From positions 189,406 through 253,405 of the forward strand of contig QKWP01000412.1 of the NCBI GenBank assembly GCA_003550325.1: a stretch of DNA of 64,000 bases. Direction: 5' to 3'. Under the pieces are notes generated by a model. It did not search any database. It was not told the origin of the DNA and worked only from the letters and a program-made list of their open reading frames with translations. Origin of the DNA: Gigaspora rosea (Eukaryota; Glomeromycota; Glomeromycetes; Diversisporales; Gigasporaceae). Shown one piece after another: positions 31,847-40,677 of the stretch; positions within the stretch are counted from its first letter, which is position 1, and each line of letters starts with the position of its first letter. Position numbers and translations under genes: made by a program.

Positions 31847-33691
31847 TTATGTAGTTATTTGAATTTCGTGTTGCTCACATTTAATATAGTAAGTTTCATC
31901 TTTATATTCCCCTTTTATGCCTTCCTCATCATCATGGTCTAACTTGCATAAAGGGCATAATGTCTCATCAGTAATTCCGTAATAATCAATATTTTCATCA
32001 TTAAATTCATAAAATATATCGGGATATTGATCTAATACTTTCCTACGAAAACTTACACGGCCATGAATTGGCTTGGATATAGATATAGGTGTGGTGCCTA
32101 TCTGTAACGTGGGTAATGGGCTGACCTGAGTTTCCGATAGAACCTTCTTTTCGAGTTGAGATTTGGCTGGTGCATATAAGGCGTCAATAACATTTTGATA
32201 TTGAAAAGGTACGGTTTGGCGTGATTCAGGTGATGTATCTACCTTGATTTCTGATGCCCCGCATTCTATTCTTTCTGATTCAGAGACTTGAGACTTGGTT
32301 AACACATTTACTTTAGCTCGAATACTCACCTCAGTTTTTGTCCGATCGTGAACGGTGTTCACAGTTTTCGATACTGTCACACCTACTTGATCTATAATAT
32401 ACTGGATTTGAAGGTTAGTAAGTCTTGAAATAGTATCAGCGCTGTAGGTAACACGATTAACCATGTGCCACCCTATACCTTTATTCTTTTTTAAAGTCAT
32501 AGGATCGTAATCATATCCAAACAACTTATTAATTTTTCTTGCTTTGCTTGTTATCTTGCGTAAATACTCATCAGTAATACCTGTAAGGTATGGTCTCATT
32601 TCATTATAAATTTGAGCTCTTGCAGTTTTATCCTTAAGATTTTTGTCTTTGGATCTAAGTTCTATAACCTTATCTTCGAATCTTTCAGAATAACGACCCC
32701 AGGATGAAATTTCTTCCCGTTTAGTTTTGATAGATTTTTTTGTTGCTTTACATGCTTGATACAACAAATGAGCAAGCTCGACTGCACCAGGTGGAGAATA
32801 TGAGGGTTCGCTGTTAATAAATTCGATATTATCTTCTATAGAATTTACTAAAAATCCTTGTAACAAACCTTGCACAATTTCGGTCACTAAATTTGAATCC
32901 TTAATATATTTTTCGGGCACATTTTGCGCAGACTCTGGTATAATTTTTTCTCGATCATGAACATTGTTTACGGTTTTTATATTACATAGTGGTTTGGACG
33001 AAACTGGCTCTACTGAAGAAATATTGTCCAAAGATGTGTTTTTATCTTGGAACGTCTCTCCGTTCTTCTGCCTCATTATATTACTAACTCTCTTCTTATT
33101 TTCCAAATCTATGAATTCGTCGATCTCTTTTTCTTCTAATGATTTTAGTTTGACTGAGCCAGGAATCTGAGATTCTGAGCTTTGCTTAATTTCTCTGAGG
33201 TTAGATGTAACAGAAGTTGTATTTATTACCTGTTTAGAGGTATTGTCGAGATCTGATTCGGAGGAAATAGCGCTTTGTACCTGTTTTAGATCTATAGAGC
33301 TTGTGCTGTTTTCTTCATCGGGGTGGGTTTCAATAGTTGAAGCGGGTGATTGAGAAATGTTAGTATTCTTTTGTGAAGTGATATCTGAATTATGGTTTTC
33401 GATTTGAAAGGTAGATTCGCATTCTTCCATCAAGAATTGTAAATCCCGCTTCTTGAATTCCTGTTCTAAATTTGCAACTCTGCCCTTAAGCTCAGCATTT
33501 TCTGTCTGGCTTTGTCTCGCACTCTCAGCATGTTCCTTTGCAGATCGTTCTAATTCCGCAATTCTAGTATTAAGCTCTGCATCTCTTAATTTCGCATGCG
33601 AATCTTTTTCCTCTATAATTTGTCTCAGTTGAGCATTCTCGGCTAAGAGTTTTGCATTTTCCTGTCTTAATAAATCTAGTTCGGATTGCAT
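31847..33691 (-). CDS. Coiled-coil and zinc-ribbon protein, 614 residues
   Basis: Intact frame from ATG 33691, with TTATATAA 16 bp upstream. Residues 1-100 form a leucine-rich coiled coil (LLRQENAKLLAENAQLRQII). Residues 100-280 are Ser/Asn/Glu-rich and probably disordered. A helical domain around 285-440 (ELAHLLYQACKATKKS, EYLRKITSKARKINKLFGYD, TISRLTNLQIQYIID) resembles the C-terminal domain of the RING gene at 37437-38439. The C-terminus is a zinc ribbon (CPLCKLDHDDEEG...YYIKCEQH). Two short peptide repeats, KTVNNVHDREK and KTVNTVHDRTK, are encoded by palindromic DNA that recurs upstream of the gene. The function is unknown; architecture fits a DNA-binding scaffold. Confidence 0.7.
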   Translation of the reverse strand: MQSELDLLRQENAKLLAENAQLRQIIEEKDSHAKLRDAELNTRIAELERSAKEHAESARQSQTENAELKGRVANLEQEFKKRDLQFLMEECESTFQIENHNSDITSQKNTNISQSPASTIETHPDEENSTSSIDLKQVQSAISSESDLDNTSKQVINTTSVTSNLREIKQSSESQIPGSVKLKSLEEKEIDEFIDLENKKRVSNIMRQKNGETFQDKNTSLDNISSVEPVSSKPLCNIKTVNNVHDREKIIPESAQNVPEKYIKDSNLVTEIVQGLLQGFLVNSIEDNIEFINSEPSYSPPGAVELAHLLYQACKATKKSIKTKREEISSWGRYSERFEDKVIELRSKDKNLKDKTARAQIYNEMRPYLTGITDEYLRKITSKARKINKLFGYDYDPMTLKKNKGIGWHMVNRVTYSADTISRLTNLQIQYIIDQVGVTVSKTVNTVHDRTKTEVSIRAKVNVLTKSQVSESERIECGASEIKVDTSPESRQTVPFQYQNVIDALYAPAKSQLEKKVLSETQVSPLPTLQIGTTPISISKPIHGRVSFRRKVLDQYPDIFYEFNDENIDYYGITDETLCPLCKLDHDDEEGIKGEYKDETYYIKCEQHEIQITT

Positions 33692-33827
33692 GGTTCGATA
33701 ATAATTTTTATATAAGACGCGATTTATTTAAATTATTGAGTTAAAAAAAAACATGACAAAACCGTGAACAATGAAATTCCACGCATACTGTTATATATAG
33801 TATATATAGAGTTCATATAAAAAATCC

Positions 33828-33842
33828 GTGAACAATGTTCAC
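33828..33842. promoter_or_regulatory. Palindrome GTGAACAATGTTCAC upstream of the 614-residue gene
   Basis: A perfect 15-bp inverted repeat lies 137 bp before the start codon. Related copies occur inside the gene at 32348-32362 (GTGAACGGTGTTCAC) and 32957-32971 (ATGAACATTGTTTAC). It could be an operator; alternatively it reflects duplication of coding fragments. Confidence 0.4.
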
Positions 33843-34754
33843 GATCAGAGTTACATAAAAAATCCGATCATATACATCGATAACAATACAATAAAATAAA
33901 TTCACGAAATACACATGCAAAAGTAAACGCGATTATGTATGCAAATCGGCCACCAGGGCCAGCTTTATTACTGCTTTATAATTACAAATGCGTACTACAT
34001 TGCTTTACATTTATTTGGCTTTACTATATAACTTAGAGGTGAAAACAAATACAACTAAGATATTCTCATTCTAATACTAATTTATATATTCTAACTATTG
34101 CAAAACCTGAAATTTGAGTAAAGGTAGTTAGAAACAAGAAATGTAAAGCAATCAAAGAAACATTTATAATGGAACGCACCACAAATTCAAAATGCAATAT
34201 ATACCTTCCTCTTTCCAATAGATGCTTGCATGGCTTTCGAAAAAATTATCCGGTTCTAGTTGGCACCGTTCATGGTATATCACTAATGCGGGAGAGACGA
34301 AAATCTATACTATTCGACGAGCTGTTAAGGTAGTAATAACTGTAGCGCCAGATTTTTTTGTACTCCATTATTCTGTAAAAATAAAGTTTCGGGAGACATA
34401 TTTTTTTTCTTGGATAATGCAGATAAAATTAAACCAATGGCAAAACTTATCTTATTTTACGTCAAATATCCTCAGTCCAGGAATCCAATTCAGAATTTTT
34501 GTGATGACCAGTGTAATTGCGGAGACAGTTATAAAAGTTCACCTAATTGATTGCTTGTTATGATTTGCATCTTCGATTTGTAATTAAAAAGCGCAATAGA
34601 AATTAATAAAGCACCTATGGTCTATAAAGTAGGCTCCAATCACCTAACTATAAATTTTCACACATACTGACCCTTACAGACGAAGAGTAAATATACAAAC
34701 TTTGCCTACAACAATGGTCAAAAAAGAGTTCGTTTGATAATCAAGTCCCCGTAG

Positions 34755-35010
34755 CCATACACCTACAAAACATACTTCTTAGGCATCGTCAACCTATGAA
34801 ATATATCTTTTCGGATTCTCACCACCTACGAAACATGCATTGCACATGTTTTTTCGGCTTCTTGGCACCGGTCCCGTGCACCAACCGAAACATAAATGTT
34901 TCTTGGATTCTCACCACCTACCAAAACACAATAAGTGTTTCTCGGTTTCTCGGGTTCCACCTACCGAAACACAAGCGTTTCTCGGCTTCTCGGCAGATCT
35001 AGATCTACAG
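34755..35010. repeat. Tandem CCGAAACA/TGTTTCTCGG array
   Basis: Five or so diverged units of about 45-58 bp each begin near CACCTACC and contain an imperfect inverted repeat such as CCGAAACACAAGCGTTTCTCGG. The array ends 250 bp before the intron-containing gene at 35261, where it could act as a regulatory array. Confidence 0.65.
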
Positions 35011-35260
35011 AAATACTAAAAGCATTTCCTTCGACTTCGATCAGGGAAAACTTGTATTATCAAAGTACTATCTGTCAGAAAAACAATCGCGAGTCTGGCC
35101 AATAAAAATACCTACGGCAAACGGCAAAAATTTCCGGGTCCCTGCCCGTGAGTAATGCTGATTGGCTAGATCAGCGATTGTTACACAAGATTTTAAAAAA
35201 TCCTACGTAGCAAAGACCCCAAAGTAATATTTTTTAATTTTACCCATTCGCCAGTTCATA

Positions 35261-36732
35261 ATGGCTAAACTTTCAAAGTGGCTCAAGAAAAACCTCAAAG
35301 GCAACATTAAAGACACCTTAAAAGCAACAATCGAAAGTTTACTTCAGTTGGACCCTCCCATAAATAGAAAGTCTGCCATAAGTAAGCAAGAAGAGGCGTT
35401 GCGATTATCGATGCAAGCTCTATTGAAAAATGACGAAAAGTTACGAGAAGAATGCACACAGTTAAACATATGGCTTAATATCTTCGAGAAAGAGAAGGAA
35501 AACAAAAGAATGTTAAAGGTCATTGACGAAAATGACCGTGCTGTTTTTAAAAAAGCGAGATTTTTCTCAAGTGTTGTCAATGTCTCTTACGGTACGGGCT
35601 CCACCTCTGTAAATGTTCGGAAAGGAAATGCATCAATTGATAGTTTAAAGGAACGCGAATTTGGAAAAGAGTTACAAGAAAAAGTTACAAACGAACAAGA
35701 AATAGAAAAGGTACAAGAGACGAAAAGCCAAGTTCATCGATCATCATCTCCGCCAATCCCACAAAGATTCTCATTCTCAGCATCGGAGCAAGGTTCATAC
35801 GTTGAACCAATACTTCAACATGTTGAAAGAGCTCTTTTTAATTTTATTACAAGATATGAAAAATACATCCCTTCCAAAACCGTAAAAGACTTTGTTATGA
35901 AATGTAATCCTCCGCGACAGATCGATTTTTCCGATGCTGATTTATTATGTCTTTTAAATTTCATATTACAAACCATTTCCTTGTTCACAACTCGCCAATC
36001 TGATCAAACACTATTTTGTGGTCAATATAAATTAAATCCGTCTGATTTATTAATGTCCTTTAAAGTTGAAGCGAGGAATTACAATGCACATGCAATTACC
36101 CAATCAAGCGGAAGATGGAACGATGAAAAGCTACAGAGGTTATCAACACTAGCATTGGAAGTGGTTATATGTCTGGGTGAGTTTTGAAAGAATATTGATG
36201 TCTGTTTTTACAATTATAATTAAAAATGGTTTAATTTTTCTTTGTGTTATTAATAGGAGGTCAAGATGAATATGAACAATTGGTAGAAATAAAACGAAAA
36301 TTGGATTTTGAAATTATGGAGAGATTGATCTCAACAGCGAATGGGACACATGAGGATAATGAAGCTGATTATCAGATTAAAAAAAGAAAGTTAAGAGATT
36401 TGGAACTTGAAGAAGATAAACGTCAGCTTGAAGAATTGACGGATTTTGCCTTGGATATAATTGGTAAATTGGAATCTTCGGACAAAGAGCAATTAAACCG
36501 CATTGTACAAATGGCAATCTCCAAGAATGAATTGTTATTAAATATATGGAAAAGTATAGATGTAAAAAAAGATGAGGATACTAAAATAGAAAAGTTTGTT
36601 AAGCTAATGAATATGCAATTTGAAATGGTAAGTTTTCCAATAATATTGAGTAATTAATGTGATTTACGACTAACTATTCACTTTATATCTTGCACGAAGG
36701 ATTTAAAACCTAAAAGAATCAAAGTTATTTGA
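35261..36732 (+). CDS. Intron-containing unknown protein in the element
   Basis: Exons 35261-36176, 36257-36627 and probably 36700-36732 join in phase to about 439 residues. The first intron (GTGAGT...AATAG, 80 bp) is clear. The second (GTAAGT...CGAAG, 72 bp) adds only ten residues; without it the protein ends at 36657. The N-terminus is basic and helical (MAKLSKWLKKNLKGNIKDTL). A Ser/Pro-rich linker near 155-175 precedes a helical domain with conserved-looking Trp/Phe/Cys positions, and the C-terminus is a Glu/Lys/Leu coiled coil. No family is recognised. Spliceosomal introns are otherwise absent from the element's viral-type genes, so this is probably a captured host-type gene or cargo. Upstream GC-rich tandem repeats may regulate it. 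Confidence 0.65.
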
Positions 36733-37436
36733 CTATTTTTTGATCGTTGAAGATGAGAAAGTGTGTTATATATTATTAAAATCATCCATGAACGATTCAT
36801 TAGTTAATTTGAAAATTACTTCGTTGTTGGAACACCTGGACGCGTATTTCATAATAAAATACGTTTTAGAATGAAATAATCAAAAAATACGACTAGGTCA
36901 ATCATTTTTTTAAAGTTCATTTTATTATACCCGAAATAGTTTACAAGGTTGTTGGTTAAAAATTGCATTGTATACAATCATATGTTTTTAGTTAAGAGCA
37001 CTGTTCTCAGTTTTTGGTTTTATTATGATGATAGGTGTTGGGATTATTGGGATAGGTGATTAATTATTGATTCTTACACCAAGTTTGTAAGCAGTCGCGA
37101 TTTTTATTTTTTTTTTAGTTTTCTTTCATACCGGGCATTTGGCTTTAGTGCTAGTAAAGTTGTGTTTGTGAACAAATTATGCATAAGGTAAAAACTCTTG
37201 CATGTGGAATTTCAACACCGTAAGATATGCTGTACAAATAAATATATGTAAAACCGAAAATTCTACTCGTAACTCAAATTTTAAATTTATTTTGTTTTTG
37301 TCATTAATTAATTAAGAGTTGAATACTTTTGTATTCACTTAATTTTTCTAATTATAATAATTATTTTTGATTTGTTTGACATTAAGTGTGAACTCGAGTT
37401 CACAGGCGCAGTAATCACGTGATAGCGAAACACTTA
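36733..37436. other. Gene-free spacer
   Basis: AT-rich DNA without supported genes or clear repeats between two convergent transcription units. Confidence 0.55.
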
Positions 37437-38439
37437 TTAATTAGATCGAATTATCCTGGCTATTACGTATTCAATCTCTTCCCAACTTAATTTTGATATA
37501 GATGATGCTGAAAATGTTTTAATTCGAACTATCATTTCTTTTCCCCTATCTTTAAAAAGGCTATTAAAAAGAGCATATATTTTCCGTGCCTTTTCAGTTC
37601 TTTTACGAAGAGTATCATTAGAAATTTTTTCACCAATTTGTTCCCGAACCTCTTCATTAACTAATGCTTGAGATGCTAAGTCTCCGTGTTTCAAATTTTT
37701 ATAATAATTTAAGCGCTTTGATAAACCGTCCCCAAAGGAGTAATAACACTGAATTAGTTCCTGATTTGTGCTTTCATTTTTGGATTCTATATAGGTAATA
37801 TTATCATTGAACTGTAAAAAATTCGTAGCAGTTTCATTATATGTTACATTTAACTTTTGAGATTTCAGAAGCATTAGTAGTCAATTCGCTTATAAGTTTT
37901 TTTAATGTAGGTGAATCTTCTTTTTTAACCTGCTTTCTTGCTTTCTTACTTGATGACTTATTACTAGCATCACTAACACGCTTTTTCTGTGTTTTACTCT
38001 CAATTAATATTGGATTATTATTGTGACTATCTTCTGTCTCACGAAGTGGGGGGTCTTTCTGACCTAATAATGGTGATACAGCCATTGGAGAACCTAATCC
38101 AAAGTCATCGCCTAACATTTCTGCAAGAGCAGAAGTTCCACTAGACTGAGATGATGATTCGGAAAACCTTCGTTCGGATACTACTGGATCAATGATTTTA
38201 TTACAATCAGATAAAGGGCATTTGTTTTCTGTTGTAAGTAAAAATTTTTTTTCTATACATTTTCTATGATATATATGTCCACATGAAAGTATTGTAAATG
38301 ATTCGAAATTAACAGATAATATTTTGTTTTCACATAGTTTACATGGTGGCAATTCTGTAACAACGATATCTTGTACTATGTTATGTTTTGTTTCTTTTAA
38401 AATATTCAAGGCGAGATTTTGAAGATTAGTAAGAGACAT
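37437..38439 (-). pseudogene. RING-finger protein, split by a frameshift
   Basis: The upstream frame (ATG 38439 to stop 37837) encodes 200 residues with a C3HC4-type RING: CKLCENKI, ILSCGHIYHRKCIEKK, then CPLSDC. RING domains recruit E2 enzymes for ubiquitin transfer. A Ser-rich and basic region (KKARKQVKKED) follows. The downstream frame (37874 to 37437) encodes a helical domain with EKISNDTLRKRTEKARKIYALF and SSISKLSWEEIEYVI that resembles the middle domain of the 614-residue protein. The frames overlap by 38 bp around a TCAAAAGTT stretch and read as one protein if shifted there, so a one-base indel or programmed shift joins them. A TTATATA box lies about 60 bp upstream of the start. Confidence 0.65.
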
Positions 38440-38926
38440 AATAATGATGAGTTACCAGATAAGTTTTTAATAACGAAATTACTTATACTTAGCTTTTTTA
38501 TATAGTTTATTTCTCACGACTAACAAAACTAATTTGCAGATTCTATTAAGCTAATTTCGGATTTGGCGATCCGTTCATTCACGAATTATTTAGTATGAGA
38601 GGATCGCTCAATCTAATGGCAATCGTGAAGAAAAGGGAATATACACTTCATAGATTTTTATTTTACATTGACATTTTTCTACCTGTGCTAAAAAATAGAT
38701 CACTCAATTGTGATCTCAAGAATAGCATTAGGAAAATGGTGGACGATTTGAGTCTCATGTATATGAGGGCCCAGCGAAAATCTTCTGAACTTATGCCACA
38801 GACGACTAGATTGCCATTGCTTTGAGTATCTGTTCTATTTCATCATCTGACCTAAAAAATAAAAACGCCTTCATATATTTATTTTATCAAAAGAGCTAAG
38901 ACATGATTTAGAATATAGCAGTTTCT
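38440..38926. other. Intergenic segment holding the second copy of an internal repeat
   Basis: A 76-codon open frame (38595-38825) overlaps this region but is not convincing. CTCAAGAATAGCATTAGG plus AAAA (38715-38736) repeats the motif at 26656-26677. Confidence 0.5.
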
Positions 38927-40177
38927 TTAGAAGCTAGCTAGCATCGAATCAATTTCTGCTATTTGAGATTCGAAGGGATTAGAATTATTGTTTTTAGGCT
39001 GGGATGATGAGGCCTGAGACCCAGAGATTGGGCTGGGCGCTTGGTCAGATTCGGATTCGAGGTCAGAGTCTTCTGATTCTGTATCGCCTATAGCATAATT
39101 CTTTCCCGCATCTAGACGAACAATCTTATGCCTCAATGCTATTCTGTTAAGAAGATCAAGATGCTGATGAGTTGGGTTTGGACCACCGTGAACTCTGCAG
39201 GCATGCTTTCCTCCTATTTTTCTTAATATTTTAGGCGTGATTTTATAAGGCTTCAAAAACTTGCTAAATGCCCTAGTATTGCGCTTTCCATTTTTACTAA
39301 AGGTAGGATCACTTAACTTTCCGGCCTTTATAGCCTCTTGAATCCAGATAAGCAATGCTCTTGCACGTTCTGGGTTCTTCTCCATTGATAGGAATGGGCG
39401 AGGTTCTGGATTATCCTTATTTTCTCCTTTATTCTTAGCATATCCAGTGCAATACCAAGAATAACCATTTTTATACCATGCCGAAGGATTAGATGGGTCA
39501 ACCTCATAGTGATCAATCTGGAGGCTGGATACTTCAGCAGGTCTCATACACAACATCACTATTACATCTGCGAGATCCTGTAATAAGGGATCTTTGGTAG
39601 TATCAATGTTTTGAATTCTTTTAAGTCCTTTTTCTAAGGAGAAATGTGGTGGAATTTTTAACTGATTATTGGCTACATCTTGTTCAGTCCGTTCTTTCTG
39701 AATTTTGTTAGAAGCCGTGGTAACACCCGGAAGTTTAGCATAAATACCAATAGGTTCTTGAGCAATACCAGCTTTTGCCAATTTATTACGAAATAGAGAG
39801 AGTCGCGAACAGGAGGCAACGATTTCGTCATTACTTTTTGGACCTAAATCGAGAGCATGGATATAAATATCCCACTCATCACCAGTTTTGGCACAATAGA
39901 GAGCTCTTTTTTCAATGGTGAGCTTTTTCTTTCTTTTGTCTGGCACAAGAACTCCTATTTGCTCTTCACTAAATTTGCGTTTAGCAAGAGCAACTTTAAC
40001 GCACTTACGAGCCATCCAATCCGGAAGTGGTGCACCAAGTTCAGAAGCATGTTCGCTTAATTGTTCTAGAGTAGAGTTAGCTGACAAATTATACTTTTTT
40101 AAGAACTGATCCAAGATCCCAGCATAATTATTAGTTTTGGGTTTTCGGGTCTTTAGGGCAGTTTTTGCGGTAGCCAT
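38927..40177 (-). CDS. Tyrosine recombinase
   Basis: Intact 416-residue frame from ATG 40177. The catalytic domain shows Arg I in VIVMLCMRPAEVSSLQ (R212), a candidate Lys in the beta-hairpin (YAKNKGENKD), the second Arg in KILRKIGGKHA (R319, with Lys where HxxR has His), a His in RIALRHKIV (H350) and the nucleophile Tyr in DAGKNYAIGD (Y361). The N-terminal 170 residues resemble a helical core-binding domain. The Ser/Asp-rich tail is likely disordered. Such enzymes cut and rejoin DNA through a 3'-phosphotyrosine. The gene starts 11 bp from a copy of a 16-bp sequence in the TIR end. A second integration enzyme beside an rve integrase suggests a job other than insertion, such as resolving replication intermediates or termini; that is inference. 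Confidence 0.85.
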   Translation of the reverse strand: MATAKTALKTRKPKTNNYAGILDQFLKKYNLSANSTLEQLSEHASELGAPLPDWMARKCVKVALAKRKFSEEQIGVLVPDKRKKKLTIEKRALYCAKTGDEWDIYIHALDLGPKSNDEIVASCSRLSLFRNKLAKAGIAQEPIGIYAKLPGVTTASNKIQKERTEQDVANNQLKIPPHFSLEKGLKRIQNIDTTKDPLLQDLADVIVMLCMRPAEVSSLQIDHYEVDPSNPSAWYKNGYSWYCTGYAKNKGENKDNPEPRPFLSMEKNPERARALLIWIQEAIKAGKLSDPTFSKNGKRNTRAFSKFLKPYKITPKILRKIGGKHACRVHGGPNPTHQHLDLLNRIALRHKIVRLDAGKNYAIGDTESEDSDLESESDQAPSPISGSQASSSQPKNNNSNPFESQIAEIDSMLASF

Positions 40178-40187
40178 GTCAATAATA

Positions 40188-40214
40188 ACTAGATTGCAAT
40201 TATTACCTAGTTAT
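40188..40214. promoter_or_regulatory. TIR-like site upstream of the tyrosine recombinase gene
   Basis: ACTAGATTGCAATTATTACC followed by TAGTTAT resembles the terminal palindrome half-site ACTAGGATGCAAT and contains ATTATTACCTAGTTAT, identical to 17532-17547 in the left TIR. It lies just upstream of the recombinase start codon, a natural place for autoregulation. Confidence 0.55.
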
Positions 40215-40421
40215 ACATACATAGAAAAAGTTCAATTCGAAAAAAAATATTCCATCTGGCCAAGCTAGAGGGGTGGTTATCACTAGAATGACCCCAGTTC
40301 TTTGAACCAGGTACGCATTTCTTCGATTATATCTTGAGAAATATGACATCGCATTTTTGAATATCTATAATAAAAGTGAAGATGAAGTTTTGAGATTATT
40401 AATATCAAAAAATTACCTCGT

Positions 40422-40664
40422 ATGGGACGTTTTTCCTGCCAATACATCAAGAGAGATGGTTCGATTTGTGGGAATGGGAGCATGAGTGATTTAGGATGCG
40501 CCAGACATTATAAAGCCCGTCCTAAAACAATATGCCCTATCTGTAATGAACTAACATATTCCGATACTGGAATCTGTAGCTCACATGGCGAAATTTATAA
40601 GAAAGCCTGGCGTGAAGGTAAAAAAGTTAAAATAGAATCAGATATGATCGAGGCACCTAGCTGA
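40422..40664 (+). CDS. Small zinc-binding protein (80 residues)
   Basis: Intact frame with paired Cys/His: CQYIKRDGSICGN, DLGCARHYK, CPICNELTYSDTGICSSH, then a basic tail (KKAWREGKKVKI). This gives two likely zinc sites in a very short protein. It lies between the recombinase and replication genes, on the opposite strand to both. It is probably a nucleic-acid-binding accessory or transcription factor; the family is not recognised. Confidence 0.7.
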   Translation: MGRFSCQYIKRDGSICGNGSMSDLGCARHYKARPKTICPICNELTYSDTGICSSHGEIYKKAWREGKKVKIESDMIEAPS

Positions 40665-40677
40665 ATAACGATTTTTC

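Larger units (their letters stand above)
33692..35260. other. 1.6-kb gene-poor segment with operator-like and tandem repeats
   Basis: No gene is supported; an open frame at 34222-34563 has no domain-like pattern. Two repeat sets stand out. CCGTGAACAATG at 33762-33773 and 33826-33837, the second inside the palindrome GTGAACAATGTTCAC, match motifs within the adjacent coding sequence. A degenerate array with CCGAAACA...TGTTTCTCGG units runs 34755-35010. Confidence 0.6.

Noticed and set aside
34222-34563. 113-codon open frame in the element
   Set aside because: No motif, no plausible promoter, and composition like the surrounding non-coding DNA.
38595-38825. 76-codon open frame
   Set aside because: Overlaps the 22-bp intergenic repeat and shows no domain; the related segment at 26.6 kb is not open.
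38927-40177. Starship-type captain or Crypton
   Set aside because: The element has long TIRs, a duplication of the target and an rve integrase; the recombinase is internal and lacks the first-gene position typical of Starships.
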